64,000 bases of DNA from Paraburkholderia agricolaris (GCF_009455635.1 NZ_QPER01000002.1:3534001-3598000), one strand, 5' to 3'; shown: positions 35,422-45,719, numbered from the stretch's first letter. The notes: generated by a model from the sequence alone, not told the origin. A program made the numbers and translations.

Positions 35422-36162
35422 TTAATCCGTCCGCTGCCAACGGCCAGACTCCGGGCACACCATGACCGGTTCGCCGTTCAACCGGACTTGCTCGGCATCC
35501 AGGTGCGACGCGGTCGAAGGATCGACGTCGAAGGCAACCTCAAGCGAGCGCCCGACATGAGCATCTTCTACGGGTAGCTCCCACGTCAGAAACATCTGGA
35601 CGTAATCCTGATCAGGCCTGAAGTCAGCCGCGTCAAAGCCGCCGCTGTGGCGCTGAATGACACCATGAGGCTGGCATGTGTCGAACATCAGCGCCGTGCC
35701 GCGAGTCAGCGGAATGCGCAAGTCCAAAGAGGGGAAATGCACGTCCAGCCCCTTATCCTCGCTCAGGAAAAGATTGCAGAAGACAGCGCCGCCATATTGC
35801 TCACCGTCATGGTGGTACCTCGCGCCGCGGCAGGCCATAAGGGCGATATCGCTGGCAGCCAGTACCCCGGGCAGTCCAAGCGCGCCCGTCCAATCGGACA
35901 TGGATTGCACGCAGCGCGTGTAGTCCGGCCAGCGCATCCGCGCGCGCGCCAGTGGCATGACCTCGACGTCGCCAGGTTCGAGGACCATGCGCGACGCTAT
36001 CTCCCTGTCCCAATCCGCCAGCAGACGTGTGGGCAACACGGGCACGTCGACCGTGCCGGTTCGCACGATGTCGCTCACACGCCGGCTGCGGATAGTGTCG
36101 CCACTCCAGAAATAAGAGGTCAGCCCGTCTGGCATGCGATGCGGTTGAGAGGATGGATTCAT
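35422..36162 (-). CDS. 2-oxoglutarate/Fe(II)-dependent oxygenase-like protein
   Basis: A 246-residue protein with a 2OG-oxygenase-like facial triad: His-x-Asp in ARYHHDGEQYGGAVFCNLFLSED and a distal His in DTCQPHGVIQRHS, followed by a C-terminal strand (YVQMFLTWELPVEDAHVGRSLEVAFDVD). The spacing and the phenylalanine-rich jelly-roll segments resemble prolyl hydroxylase/PhyH-type enzymes. The chosen start (36162, MNPSSQPHRM) has no clear Shine-Dalgarno; the upstream in-frame stretch to 36276 is basic and unlikely. Substrate unknown. It is divergent from the XRE-cupin regulator with 263 bp between. Confidence 0.72.
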   Translation of the reverse strand: MNPSSQPHRMPDGLTSYFWSGDTIRSRRVSDIVRTGTVDVPVLPTRLLADWDREIASRMVLEPGDVEVMPLARARMRWPDYTRCVQSMSDWTGALGLPGVLAASDIALMACRGARYHHDGEQYGGAVFCNLFLSEDKGLDVHFPSLDLRIPLTRGTALMFDTCQPHGVIQRHSGGFDAADFRPDQDYVQMFLTWELPVEDAHVGRSLEVAFDVDPSTASHLDAEQVRLNGEPVMVCPESGRWQRTD

Positions 36163-36425
36163 CCGGACGATTGTAACGATTCCCGTGGATCGCTTCGATC
36201 GCTGGGCAAAACGCCGAGTCAATACGTGGAAGCGCAATCTCGCCCGTTGGAACAATGAGCCCATAGCGGCAATCACGCCCCGGGCCGTCCCCCGTCCCTC
36301 GTTTCCGATGCGAAAGGTTCGTGAACACTCATCGCCGAAGCGCCTCCGGCTTCAGCCACTGACTCAAATGTTATGATCGGAAACATCTGACGCCTCACCA
36401 GGGGCGCGCATTTGAGCCACACCCC

Positions 36426-37070
36426 ATGGACACCCACCTCACCAGACCCGCCGACCCCTCCACGACCGACCTCGGCCGCCGCGTCCGCGCCGCCCGCCAG
36501 GCGCAGGACTTGACGCTGGAAACTGCGAGCCGCCTGTGCGGCGTCTCCCGTTCTACGCTGTCCAAGGTCGAAAACGGCCTGATGTCCCCGACTTTCGACG
36601 TCCTGCAGAAAATCGTGCTCGGCCTGAAGATCGAGATCGGCGAACTGTTTGGCTCGACACCCAAGGTCAGCGCCAGCGGTCGCCGGGCATTGACCCGCAA
36701 GAACGAAGGTCAGCGCCACGCGTACCGCGGCTATCAGATGGAATTACTCGCCACGGATCTGGCGCACAAAGCAATGTTGCCGTTCCGTATCCGCATTTCG
36801 GCGCACACGCTGGACGCGTTCGATGACTGGGGCCGTCACGAAGGCGAAGAATTTCTGTACGTGATCAGCGGCAGCGTGTGCCTCTATTCCGAGCTGTACG
36901 CGCCGACGCATCTGAACGCCGGCGACAGCCTTTACTTCGACAGCCGCACCGGCCACGCCGCGGTCTCCACCAGCGACGAAGACGCCGAAGTGTTGTGGAT
37001 GGCGACCAGTGCCGATATTCCGCAGACTTCGGCTACGGCTACGGCTACGGCAGAAGCGCCGAAAAAATAA
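36426..37070 (+). CDS. XRE-family regulator with C-terminal cupin domain
   Basis: A 214-residue two-domain regulator. The HTH_3 domain is at residues about 16-75 (LGRRVRAARQAQDLTLETASRLCGVSRSTLSKVENGLMSPTFDVLQKIVLGLKIEIGELF). The cupin sensor is at about 120-195 (DDWGRHEGEEFLYVISGSVCLYSELYAPTHLNAGDSLYFDSRTGHAAVST). This is the PuuR/SutR-like architecture used for amino-acid and polyamine catabolism control. The tail has an Ala-Thr dipeptide run (SATATATA) from a short GCTACG-type repeat near 37035. It is convergent with the hydroxyglutarate dehydrogenase gene (29 bp gap), so a link to that pathway is possible but not shown. Confidence 0.92.
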   Translation: MDTHLTRPADPSTTDLGRRVRAARQAQDLTLETASRLCGVSRSTLSKVENGLMSPTFDVLQKIVLGLKIEIGELFGSTPKVSASGRRALTRKNEGQRHAYRGYQMELLATDLAHKAMLPFRIRISAHTLDAFDDWGRHEGEEFLYVISGSVCLYSELYAPTHLNAGDSLYFDSRTGHAAVSTSDEDAEVLWMATSADIPQTSATATATAEAPKK

Positions 37071-37099
37071 CGAAGGCGTTTGGCGCGCGCTACCGCACT

Positions 37100-40000
37100 T
37101 CAATAACGCGCCGCCAACGCCCGCTGTGCCAGTTGCGCGATATGCATTGCATGTTGACCCGTCCCCTGCTCGATCTGCTCACGGCAACTAAAGCCGTTGG
37201 TCAGCACGATCGTTTCCGCATTCGCAGCGGTTGCGGCACGCACGGCAGGAAACAGCCTGTCTTCACCGATCTTCTCCGATAGCGCGTGATGCTTGTCGTT
37301 AAAGCCGAACGACCCTGCCATTCCGCAGCATCCGGTATCGAGCAACTTCCATTTCACGCCGAGCTTGTCCAGCAGCGCGGTATCGCCTTGCATACCGAAC
37401 AGCGCCTTCTGATGACAATGCCCGTGCACAATCACGTCCGCGGCGAGCGTCGGCCATTCGAACGGCTGACGCGCGACGAAATCGGAGAACAGAAAAGTTT
37501 GCGCCGACAGTTGTTTCGCTAACGCATGACCGGGAAGCTGCTTTAGCAACTCGTCTTTGAACACCGATAGACAACCGGGCTCAAGGCCGACCAACGGCAC
37601 GCCCGCGGCAATATCGTCGCCGAGGTCATCGAGAATCGTGGTCAGCAACTCACGCGCACGATCGAGCAAACCGAAGTCATAGAGCGGACGCCCACAACAC
37701 AAACGCTTCTTCGGCAGCACGACGTGCCAGCCCAGTTGCGTCAGCACATCGGCAGCAGCCTGCGCGATCTCGGGCGTAAAGTGATCATTGAAGGTATCGA
37801 CCCACAGAATGACTTTCTTTACCTCACCATCAGCATGAGCGCGAGTATGAGCGCGAACGTCGCCCTCGGTCTGGAGCGATCGCTGCGCAATCTGCCGGTA
37901 AGTTCGCACGGCAAACTTCGGCAATTCCCGCGCTTGCGCCACCCCGGCAGCCCATTTCCCGAGTGCAGCCAGGCCCGGCGCTGAAGTCATGAAATTCGTC
38001 AGCCTCGGAAACCTTGCCGCCCACGGCGCCCATTCGCCGATCCGCCCCATGAACAACGCCTGACGCGGCCGACGATTCGTCTCGTAGTAATGCGAAAGAA
38101 ACTCCGCTTTGTACGACGCCATATCCGTGCGCGTCGGGCAATCGGATTTGCAGCCCTTGCACGCGAGGCAGGTATCGAGCGCCTCCTTCACTTCGCGGCT
38201 TTGCCAGCCGTCGGCGATCACATCGCCTTGCAGCATTTCCCAGAACAGATGCGCGCGGCCACGTGTCGAGTATTGCTCTTCACGTGTTGCTCGATAGCTC
38301 GGGCACATCGTGCCGCCTTCGAGCGAACGGCACTTGCCCATGCCGATGCATCGTTCGATCTCGCGCTGAAAGCCGTCGCCTTGCTGGCTGGCGAACGTAA
38401 GCTTTGTTTGCAGAGTCACCGGTTTGTACGCGGGACCCATGCGCAGATTTTCGTCGACGCGATATGCATGCACGACCTTGCCGGGATTCAGTCGATTGGC
38501 GGGGTCCCAGATCGCCTTGAACTGCTCCATGGCCTGCATCAGTTCAGGGCCGTACATGATCGGCAGAAACTCGGCCTTGGCCTGACCGTCGCCGTGCTCG
38601 CCCGATAGCGAGCCACCGAATTCGACTACCAGCTGCGCCGCCTCGCGCAGAAACTTGCGCCACGTCGCGACGCCTTCCACGCTGCGAAGGTCGAAGGTAA
38701 TGCGCGCGTGCACGCAGCCGTCGCCGAAATGGCCGTACAGACTCGTCTCGTAGCCATAACGATCCACCAGTGCCTGAAACGCGCGCAGATAATCGCCGAG
38801 ACGCAACGGATCGACCGCCGCATCTTCCCAGCCGACCACCGGATCGGGCGTGCCGGCATCCACCGACAAGGCCACCGCGGACGCCCCGGTCTCGCGGATC
38901 GACCACACCTTTGCCTGCAATGCGCGATCCTCGACGAGCATCGCCGACACATTCGGCCCCGCTTCGCCCGACGAAAAGTACGCCGCGGCGGTTTGCGCCT
39001 GGCGTACCGCATCGTCTTGCGTATCGGCGCCAAATTCGAGTACGACCCATGCATCGCCTTCCGGCAGCAACGCAATCTCGTCCTTCTTCAAACCCCGCGC
39101 CTGCAAGCCACGGATGATCGCGCGGTCGAGCCCCTCGATCGCGATTGGCCCGCAGCGCATGAAATGCGGCACGGCATCCGCAGCGGTATAGATATCGGTG
39201 AAGCCGACCACGACGATCACGCGTTTCGCCGGACTCTTCACGAGCCGCACTTTCGCCTGCAGGGTCACGGCGCACGTGCCTTCGGTGCCGACCAGCGCAC
39301 GCGCGACGTTAAAGCCGTTTTCCGGCAGCAGTTGATCGAGATTGAAACCCGACACGCGCCGCTTGATCTGCGGGAATTTTGCGCGGATCTGATCGGCGTA
39401 GGTGTCGCGCAGTTGCTTGAGCGCGGCGTAAATTTCACCCTGGCGGCCGCCTGCCTCAATGATGCGGTCGAGTTCGTCGTCCGGCGTCGGGCCGACCCAG
39501 AAGCGCGCGCCATCGAAAGTCGCGATTTCCAGCGCCTCGACGTTCTCGACCGTCTTGCCGGCCATCACCGAATGCGCGCCGCACGAGTTGTTGGCGATCA
39601 TGCCGCCGAGCGTGCAGCGACTGTGCGTTGCGGGATCGGGGGCGAACGTCAGGCCGTGCTGTTCCGCGGCGTCGCGCAAGGTGTCGCACACTACGCCCGG
39701 TTCGACCAGTGCGATACCCTCGACCGGATTGACCGACACGACGCGGTTCACATACTTGCTCGCGTCGGCCACCACCGCGACGTTCACGCATTGGCCGTTC
39801 TGCGACGTGCCGCCGCCGCGCGGCAGGAAAGGCACGTCATTGCGACGGCAGGCAGCAAGCGTTTCCAGCAGATCGTCGACATCCGACGGCACGACCACGG
39901 CGAGCGGAACCTGCCGATAGTTCGACGCGTCCGACGCATACAGCGCTTTCGAGCCCTGATCGAAGCGCACTTCGCCGCGCACATTGCGACGCAGGTCGGC

Positions 40001-40135
40001 TTCGAGCGCCTGCATCACCGTGGCAGTCCCCTGAAAGGGTTTCGCAACGCGCGGCGCTTTCAACGCGCTGTCAGCCGCGGCACGCAACGAAGCATTCACG
40101 CCCGCGCCCTGCTCTTCATCCAATGACGTTCCCAC
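37100..40135 (-). CDS. ydiJ: FAD and 4Fe-4S D-2-hydroxyglutarate dehydrogenase, YdiJ-type
   Basis: About 1011 residues with four parts. An FAD_binding_4 (VAO-type) domain spans about 70-260 (VPFLPRGGGTSQNGQCVN, PDPATHSRCTLGGMIANNSCGAHS), followed by an FAD-oxidase C domain (HFGDGCVHARITFD, GGSLSGEHGDG). A 4Fe-4S ferredoxin pair follows (CIGMGKCR...CPSYR and CLACKGCKSDCP). CCG domains end the protein (CHQKALFG, GCCGMAGSFGF). This is the YdiJ arrangement, known to oxidise D-2-hydroxyglutarate to 2-oxoglutarate. Start: GTG at 40135 has GAGGG five bases upstream; GTG at 40147 is the alternative. It follows the DUF1338 gene by 52 bp on the same strand, which supports the D-2-hydroxyglutarate assignment over D-lactate. 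Confidence 0.88.
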   Translation of the reverse strand: MGTSLDEEQGAGVNASLRAAADSALKAPRVAKPFQGTATVMQALEADLRRNVRGEVRFDQGSKALYASDASNYRQVPLAVVVPSDVDDLLETLAACRRNDVPFLPRGGGTSQNGQCVNVAVVADASKYVNRVVSVNPVEGIALVEPGVVCDTLRDAAEQHGLTFAPDPATHSRCTLGGMIANNSCGAHSVMAGKTVENVEALEIATFDGARFWVGPTPDDELDRIIEAGGRQGEIYAALKQLRDTYADQIRAKFPQIKRRVSGFNLDQLLPENGFNVARALVGTEGTCAVTLQAKVRLVKSPAKRVIVVVGFTDIYTAADAVPHFMRCGPIAIEGLDRAIIRGLQARGLKKDEIALLPEGDAWVVLEFGADTQDDAVRQAQTAAAYFSSGEAGPNVSAMLVEDRALQAKVWSIRETGASAVALSVDAGTPDPVVGWEDAAVDPLRLGDYLRAFQALVDRYGYETSLYGHFGDGCVHARITFDLRSVEGVATWRKFLREAAQLVVEFGGSLSGEHGDGQAKAEFLPIMYGPELMQAMEQFKAIWDPANRLNPGKVVHAYRVDENLRMGPAYKPVTLQTKLTFASQQGDGFQREIERCIGMGKCRSLEGGTMCPSYRATREEQYSTRGRAHLFWEMLQGDVIADGWQSREVKEALDTCLACKGCKSDCPTRTDMASYKAEFLSHYYETNRRPRQALFMGRIGEWAPWAARFPRLTNFMTSAPGLAALGKWAAGVAQARELPKFAVRTYRQIAQRSLQTEGDVRAHTRAHADGEVKKVILWVDTFNDHFTPEIAQAAADVLTQLGWHVVLPKKRLCCGRPLYDFGLLDRARELLTTILDDLGDDIAAGVPLVGLEPGCLSVFKDELLKQLPGHALAKQLSAQTFLFSDFVARQPFEWPTLAADVIVHGHCHQKALFGMQGDTALLDKLGVKWKLLDTGCCGMAGSFGFNDKHHALSEKIGEDRLFPAVRAATAANAETIVLTNGFSCREQIEQGTGQHAMHIAQLAQRALAARY

Positions 40136-40187
40136 CGCGTCCCTCACGTCTCGTGTCCAACGCCCGCGCCATGATCCGAACTGCGCA

Positions 40188-41225
40188 TCACGCAGCCTGG
40201 CTCGCGGTCATCTTGAAGATGCCCTGCGCGTTGCCCGCGTCGAAACGCAGGTCCGTTTCCCAGCGGCGCGCGTCCTGGTCGAAAGTCCGCTTGCGCGTGA
40301 TGAACTCGTAGAACGATCCCGGCACCTCGCGCGTCACGATGCTGCCGTCGACCGCACGGAATTCGCGCCGCACGACATCCGCGCGGTACGCGGTCTGAAA
40401 CACGCGGCCCGAGCGCGAACGCTCGACTTCCGGCTTCATCGGCCGACCTTTCGCCTTCTCGTCGTCGGCAAGCTTGAACACGTCCGCGACGCGATCGGTA
40501 GCGTGATTGAAAGCGTTGCCTTCGGTCGCGATCCATGCCATTTCCGCCGACTCGTTCAACAATACTGCGTAATCGGCTTCGCGTGGCGTCTCATGCTGAC
40601 GTGCGAACGCGCCGACGATCACCGGCAGCAGTGCATGGGCCGCCTCCAGCGGCAGCACGCCTTCGCGTTCGAGCTCCCACAACTGGCCGGCCGCTTGCGG
40701 CGTCAGCGGATCGCGCGAAGTGCCGATCACGTTCGTCACTGCCTGCTGGAATGCCGTCGAGAATCGCTCGGGATGCAATTCGCTGACGAAGAACTGCGCG
40801 ATTTCATCGGGCGCGTCGTCATGCGCCCAGGCACGGCCTGTCATGCCGAGACGGTCGAGCGGATAGCGGCCATTGATGCTGAAACCAAGCGGCCGCAGGA
40901 TGCGCGCGAAAGCCGCCTCACCGGGCGGCAGCGCGCCACTTCCGGCCCAGCGCACGGTGCGCAATGCGCCGTGGTCGAAGTAGACGCTGCCGCCGGCGGC
41001 AATCGTTTCCTCGGTGTACTGGCGGCCATTCGCCGAGCGCCCCAGCAGGTCCTCAAACAGCGCCATGTTCATCGCCTGCGCCATCTCGGCGCGTGTGACG
41101 GTGCCGTCCTCCCATTCATTGAGAATCAGCGGATGATTCAACGTGGCGAACAGCCTCGCGGTTTTCTCGGCGCCGAGCAGTTTCAGCAGCAGTTGTTCGA
41201 CATTCGCATTCTTGATGTTTCGCAT
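40188..41225 (-). CDS. hglS: 2-oxoadipate dioxygenase/decarboxylase, HglS-like (DUF1338)
   Basis: A 345-residue DUF1338 protein. Candidate iron ligands are His85 (in FDHGALRT), His241 (GNAFNHATDR) and Glu307 (GSFYEFITRK), with Arg89 near the first. As I recall the characterised Pseudomonas putida HglS uses His70, Arg74, His226 and Glu294, so the first three spacings are identical (4 and 156) and the last differs by two. HglS turns 2-oxoadipate into D-2-hydroxyglutarate in D-lysine catabolism. This protein is shorter than that enzyme (about 460 residues), so the subfamily may differ in specificity. The neighbour is a YdiJ-type dehydrogenase that would use the product. ATG at 41225 has GGAA upstream. 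Confidence 0.85.
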   Translation of the reverse strand: MRNIKNANVEQLLLKLLGAEKTARLFATLNHPLILNEWEDGTVTRAEMAQAMNMALFEDLLGRSANGRQYTEETIAAGGSVYFDHGALRTVRWAGSGALPPGEAAFARILRPLGFSINGRYPLDRLGMTGRAWAHDDAPDEIAQFFVSELHPERFSTAFQQAVTNVIGTSRDPLTPQAAGQLWELEREGVLPLEAAHALLPVIVGAFARQHETPREADYAVLLNESAEMAWIATEGNAFNHATDRVADVFKLADDEKAKGRPMKPEVERSRSGRVFQTAYRADVVRREFRAVDGSIVTREVPGSFYEFITRKRTFDQDARRWETDLRFDAGNAQGIFKMTASQAA

Positions 41226-41393
41226 ATCGGTTCCGGGCGGAGTGCGGTGAGTACGCTTTCGTGTGCCTGAAGACGGTCTGTCGGCACGGCTTCAGGACGC
41301 AAGCGCGGCATCGTTGGATGCGAGATTATTCAAATCCGCAGCGCCGCCGTAAAGCGAGATAAAATCGCAACTTGATGCGTTTTTGGAATCAAC

Positions 41394-42332
41394 ATGCGAA
41401 AGTTCAAGATCCCCAACATGGGCGCGCTGCTCGCTTTCGAAGCCGCCGCGCGGCACGAGAGCTTCACGCATGCGGCACGCGAACTCTTCCTGACCGAAAG
41501 CGCGGTGTCCCGACAGATCAATACGCTGGAGAGCAATCTCGGCGTGCGGCTGTTCGTGCGCGTCAAACAGCGCGTGGTCCTGACCAAGGCGGGCAAGGTC
41601 TATAGCGCGCAGGTGCGGCGCTCGCTGGAACAACTGGACCGGGACACGCTGTCGATCATTGCGCATGGCAGCGGTGGCGGGTATCTGGAACTGGCGGTGC
41701 TGCCCACTTTCGCCTCGCAATGGCTGATTCCGCGACTGGCGGCATTCAACGCGCAGCATCCGGATGTGCGGGTCAATATGGGCGTGCGCACCGGCACCTT
41801 CCCGTTCGCCGAGACGCATTTCGAAGCGGCGATTCACTACGGTAAGCCGACATGGCCCGGCACGTCGGCGGAATTTCTGTTCAGTGAAGAAGTTGTGCCG
41901 GTCTGTGCGGCGAGCTTGCTGACGCGCCCGGTTGAAACGGCGGCCGATCTGCTGGACTACCCGCTGCTGCATTCCACCACCCGGCCGGACGGCTGGGCGT
42001 CGTGGTTCGCCGGTCTCGGTGTCGACGATAACCGGACGATGCAAGGGGTGCGCTACGAACTCCACACCATGCTGATCAGTGCCGCCGCGGCCGGTCTCGG
42101 CATCGCACTCGTGCCACGCTTTTTCGTCGATACACAACTCGGGCAGTTGGGACTCGTGATCCCGCTCGACGCGCCCGCGGTCGCTGACTCGGCGTATTAC
42201 CTCGTCTATCCGACCGAGTTGAGCCACGGTAAGCCGCTCACGAACTTTCGCGAGTGGCTGCTGCGGGAAGCGGCCGCATACAGCGCGGGGAATCCATCGA
42301 TAGCAGGACCCGACGACGCCAGCGACGCCTGA
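41394..42332 (+). CDS. LysR-family regulator (GcvA-like), divergent from hglS
   Basis: A 312-residue LTTR of the GcvA/DsdC group: KIPNMGALLAFEAAARHESFTHAARELFLTESAVSRQINTLESNLGVRLFVRVKQRVVLTKAGKVYS, then an effector domain (LELAVLPTFASQWLIPRLAAFNAQHPDVRVNMGV, LISAAAAGLGIALVPRFFV). Divergent from hglS-ydiJ with 168 bp between, so it is the likely inducer-responsive regulator of that pair; the inducer would be 2-oxoadipate, D-lysine or a related compound (inference). No strong Shine-Dalgarno. Confidence 0.92.
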   Translation: MRKFKIPNMGALLAFEAAARHESFTHAARELFLTESAVSRQINTLESNLGVRLFVRVKQRVVLTKAGKVYSAQVRRSLEQLDRDTLSIIAHGSGGGYLELAVLPTFASQWLIPRLAAFNAQHPDVRVNMGVRTGTFPFAETHFEAAIHYGKPTWPGTSAEFLFSEEVVPVCAASLLTRPVETAADLLDYPLLHSTTRPDGWASWFAGLGVDDNRTMQGVRYELHTMLISAAAAGLGIALVPRFFVDTQLGQLGLVIPLDAPAVADSAYYLVYPTELSHGKPLTNFREWLLREAAAYSAGNPSIAGPDDASDA

Positions 42333-42362
42333 TCGCGCGGCGCCCAGGCGTCGCCGCCTGCC

Positions 42363-45300
42363 TTACCAGCGCCAACGCACGCCCAGGTCACCTTCGACGG
42401 TACGTTGATGGGCACCGCCCAGATTGAACAGATATCCCGCCGTTGCGTAAACGCTGACGGTGTTGTTCAGTCGGGCCGAGATGCCTGCGCCGACGTGTCC
42501 CTCCGTTTGACCGACCGTCGTCGGAATCGCCGTGGTGCCGGCAAAGGTCGCCTCGTCCGTACCGCCGAAATAACGCAGCACGTTGACGCGTACGTAGGGC
42601 TCCCATTGAGTCCCGAGCGCGGAGAATTGCCCCAGCAGCCGCGCACCGATGCGTCCGATCAGGCCACTCGCGCTGTGGAACGAGACGGTGGAGACACCAT
42701 CGTTCAGATCATTGATATGCGTGTGCTGGTAGATCAATTGCAACTGCGGCTCGATAGACAGATTTAGCGGCAACGGAATCGGCAAGCCGGCCTCCACCGA
42801 TGCCGTGAACGCGTTGCCATGCGTGGTCGCGCCGATGTTTTGATTGGAGCGCGGATCGATCGTCATCGTGCTGCCCATCAACACGGTATCCGTATACCAG
42901 CCGCCGGGTCCGATGTGCGTCCAGTAGCCGCCAAGGCTGTATGAATTGATCGACAGATGACCGGCCGCGAAATCCGGTTGCGCGAGCGCGAAGCCGTTGA
43001 CGTCACCCGTCGCGCGAGCGTAGCCGAGTATGAAACCGTAGTGATTACGGTGGCCGCTCGGACTCGAATCGGCATAGAGGTCCTGCCCGACTTGTGCGCC
43101 GACGATCGAGCCGTCGAATTCCTGGTTCACGGCGCCATCATTTCCCTGCACAGTGTGTCCGCCCCATACGCGGCCCCATCCTGCCGGCACCACGCCGTTT
43201 TCGTTCAACAAACTCTGTGAGCCTTGCCGATCGTGGAAGGTACCGATCTGCTCGACGGCGAGTTCGCGCGCCAGTGACGGTATTTCGGCATAGACCGGCA
43301 CTTCCATGCGGTAGATCGGCACGGGTGTCGCGGTGTTGGCTGAGGCGACGGGCAAAGCTGGCGCGCCAACCGCGAGGACTGGCGGTGGAACCGCTGCGGG
43401 CGCGGGAGTCGGTGCCGGCGAAGACGTTGACGTTGGCGTTGGCGTTGGCGTTGGCGTTGGCGTTGGCGTTGGCGTTGGCGTTGGCGTTGGCGTTGGCGTT
43501 GGCGTTGGCGTTGGCGTTGGCGTCGGTGTCGGTGTCGGTGCAGGTGCAGGTGCAGGCGCAGGTGCAGGTGCAGGCGTAGGTGCAGGTGCAGGTGCAGGTG
43601 CAGGTGCAGGTGCAGGCGTCGGCGCAGGTGGCAAGCTCGAACGCAAATACCAGTCGTTTTGCGTGCCCGGCGTTACCCCGCCGTGATACAGCGCGTAGGT
43701 ATAAGCCCCCGCGCTGACGCTATTGCCTTGAGCGAACGCGCCGCCTGCGGTCGTGCCGCCGTTGGTCGCCTGCACCACCTGAATGCCGTTGCCGACGGTC
43801 AGCCCACCCGTTCCACCGACATTGGTAATCCCAAGCGTTGTCGTTCCGCTCGCCCGGCCGCCACTGATCACGACCTTGTCGGACGGCGAATTGTCCGCAC
43901 CTAATTGCGTGCTAAGCGCGGCCGTCGCATTCTGCCCGGTATAGTTCCCCGCGACGGTCAGTGTATTGCCCACGCCATTGCCCGCAATCTGCGCGAGTCC
44001 CGCGTTAACCACATTGCCGTTGACTGTGAAGTTGCCATTCGGCCCGCTCGAAAAGGCCGCCAGCGCATTGGCGACGCTCAACGTGCCGTTATTGGTGACG
44101 TCGCCCGTCACGCTGCCATAGCCACCGAGCGTCGCGCCAGCAGCAACATTGACGGTCCCGCCGCCGCCGAGCGCCGCGTTCGGGCTCGCGGCATCGCCAA
44201 CCGCGAGCGTGCCCGCGCTAACCGTCGTGCCACCGCTGTACGTGTTCGCGCCATCCAGGATCAGGCTGCCCGAGCCGGCTTTGGTCAGCGCCCCCGAGCC
44301 CGTAATGTTCTGTGTGATGGTCGACTGGAAGCCCTGCGTATCGATCGTGCCGCCGCCCGCCGCGACCGTGATAGGCCGGGTACCGGCCAGATTAAAACTG
44401 GTACCCAGTTGCAGCGTACCGCCGTTGAACGTCACGCCACCCGTTGCCGCACCGAGCACGTTATCCGCCGATGCCGAGAGCACGCCTTGCGTCAGCACCG
44501 TACCGCCCGAGTATGTGTTCCCGCCGGTTGCCGTCGGCGCGAGTGTCAACGTGCCGGCGCCGTCCTTTTCCACCGATCCGGTACCCGTGATAAGACCCGC
44601 GTATATACCGTTGACGGTTTGCGTGAATTGCACGAGGCCGTTATCGGTAACGGTCGGCGGCAGGCTCTGTGCGGGCGCCTGAAGTACGCCGCCTGAATCG
44701 ACGATCACCTTGCCCGTGTACTGCGAGTTGTTGCCGTTTAACACGAGCGTGCCTTGCTGCACCTCGGCGACCGTCACGCCGACGATCGAACCGGTCAGCG
44801 TCCAGGTACCACTGTCCTGCTTGTACAGACTCTGGAAATTCTTGATGCTACCGGGCAGTGAAGCGGTACCTGTGCCGTTGAGCGTGATGACGTTGTTACC
44901 GCCGCCGCCGTCGAAGTTGCCGGTGATGACCGATCCCGTGTAGAGATGCAGAGAGTCATTGCCGCCCGCGAACACCAGATTGCCGATTACCTGGCCGCGG
45001 TTCGTGAAGTCCACCGCGCCATTGCCCGATGCGCCGATCACGCTACTCGGCGCCTGGATAATCCCCGTCGCGTTGTTGATCACCGTGTTGGTGCCGGACG
45101 TGTTCTGAAACCAGATCGCAGCCGAATTCACACCGCGGATCGTGCCGCTGTTGATGACGGTATTGCCGCTGCCTTCGGGGTTGACCGCCTCGGCAGACCC
45201 CTGTGTTCCAGACGAAATGACGGTCCCACCCTGCTGCACGGTCAGCGTGCTGTTATTACGGAAATCGATGGTGTTGGCGCCGGTGCCGTACAAGCCGTTG

Positions 45301-45719
45301 TTCGTCTTCGCGGTGTTCTGGACCAACGCGCCGCTCGATACGGTGATGTTGGCATTGTCGGACACAGCAATCGCCGTTGCATCGCCGACCACCACCTGGG
45401 CATTCGACCCAATCGTGACGGTCGCGCCTGACGCGTTGCTCGGCCCCGTGCCGATAGTGGTCGTCCACGGTGAAGGCGCGCTGGTGTCGCAGGTGGTGGC
45501 ATTGCCGGCACTGGTGCAATTCGCGAGCGCCGGAAGCGGCAAGCAGGCGATGACGGCAGAAACTGCCATTGTCGTCGCGGGGAAAGGCAATCCTCGACGC
45601 CCGCGCAAACTGATTGCAACCGCGTTGGCGGGCCATATATTGATGTGATCGGAAGGAGGTCCGGCCTGTCGCACTATCCATAGACGTCGTATTGCACTGA
45701 AGTCGTCTTCTGATCGCAC
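42363..45719 (-). CDS. Type V autotransporter with beta-strand repeats and a Thr-Pro repeat linker
   Basis: About 1118 residues. The N-terminus is a long signal region (about 66 residues; the hydrophobic core [15 protein letters not shown] follows a basic extension), as in extended signal peptides of autotransporters. The passenger is a Gly/Asn/Thr-rich beta-helix with PATR units ([85 protein letters not shown]). A (AP)n/(TP)n linker follows, then a C-terminal beta-barrel from about [19 protein letters not shown] to the terminal GDLGVRWRW. Start: GTG at 45719 has AGGAGG upstream; TTG at 45746 is an alternative. A surface adhesin or secreted passenger is expected; ligand unknown. Confidence 0.93.
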   Translation of the reverse strand: MRSEDDFSAIRRLWIVRQAGPPSDHINIWPANAVAISLRGRRGLPFPATTMAVSAVIACLPLPALANCTSAGNATTCDTSAPSPWTTTIGTGPSNASGATVTIGSNAQVVVGDATAIAVSDNANITVSSGALVQNTAKTNNGLYGTGANTIDFRNNSTLTVQQGGTVISSGTQGSAEAVNPEGSGNTVINSGTIRGVNSAAIWFQNTSGTNTVINNATGIIQAPSSVIGASGNGAVDFTNRGQVIGNLVFAGGNDSLHLYTGSVITGNFDGGGGNNVITLNGTGTASLPGSIKNFQSLYKQDSGTWTLTGSIVGVTVAEVQQGTLVLNGNNSQYTGKVIVDSGGVLQAPAQSLPPTVTDNGLVQFTQTVNGIYAGLITGTGSVEKDGAGTLTLAPTATGGNTYSGGTVLTQGVLSASADNVLGAATGGVTFNGGTLQLGTSFNLAGTRPITVAAGGGTIDTQGFQSTITQNITGSGALTKAGSGSLILDGANTYSGGTTVSAGTLAVGDAASPNAALGGGGTVNVAAGATLGGYGSVTGDVTNNGTLSVANALAAFSSGPNGNFTVNGNVVNAGLAQIAGNGVGNTLTVAGNYTGQNATAALSTQLGADNSPSDKVVISGGRASGTTTLGITNVGGTGGLTVGNGIQVVQATNGGTTAGGAFAQGNSVSAGAYTYALYHGGVTPGTQNDWYLRSSLPPAPTPAPAPAPAPAPAPTPAPAPAPAPAPAPTPTPTPTPTPTPTPTPTPTPTPTPTPTPTPTPTPTSTSSPAPTPAPAAVPPPVLAVGAPALPVASANTATPVPIYRMEVPVYAEIPSLARELAVEQIGTFHDRQGSQSLLNENGVVPAGWGRVWGGHTVQGNDGAVNQEFDGSIVGAQVGQDLYADSSPSGHRNHYGFILGYARATGDVNGFALAQPDFAAGHLSINSYSLGGYWTHIGPGGWYTDTVLMGSTMTIDPRSNQNIGATTHGNAFTASVEAGLPIPLPLNLSIEPQLQLIYQHTHINDLNDGVSTVSFHSASGLIGRIGARLLGQFSALGTQWEPYVRVNVLRYFGGTDEATFAGTTAIPTTVGQTEGHVGAGISARLNNTVSVYATAGYLFNLGGAHQRTVEGDLGVRWRW
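43425..43630. repeat. Tandem GTTGGC hexanucleotide array grading into GGTGCA units inside the autotransporter gene
   Basis: About 43432-43520 is an almost perfect tandem GTTGGC array (about 15 units), then GTCGGT, then GCAGGT-type units to about 43630. On the coding strand these encode (Thr-Pro)n and (Ala-Pro)n between passenger and barrel. A six-base unit keeps frame, so slippage changes linker length without breaking the gene. Confidence 0.95.

Noticed and set aside
38708..40126. Long plus-strand frame opposite the YdiJ-type gene
   Set aside because: GC-rich antisense frame without domains; the minus strand has complete FAD and iron-sulfur motifs.
43425..43630. CRISPR-like repeat
   Set aside because: Six-base tandem units without spacers inside a coding frame; not a CRISPR array.
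43333..43686. Plus-strand frame with long Val-Gly repeats
   Set aside because: It is the reverse reading of the GTTGGC array in the autotransporter; no start signal and no other content.
43905..44696. Plus-strand 263-codon frame
   Set aside because: Antisense to the autotransporter passenger, Arg/Ala-rich, no known domain.
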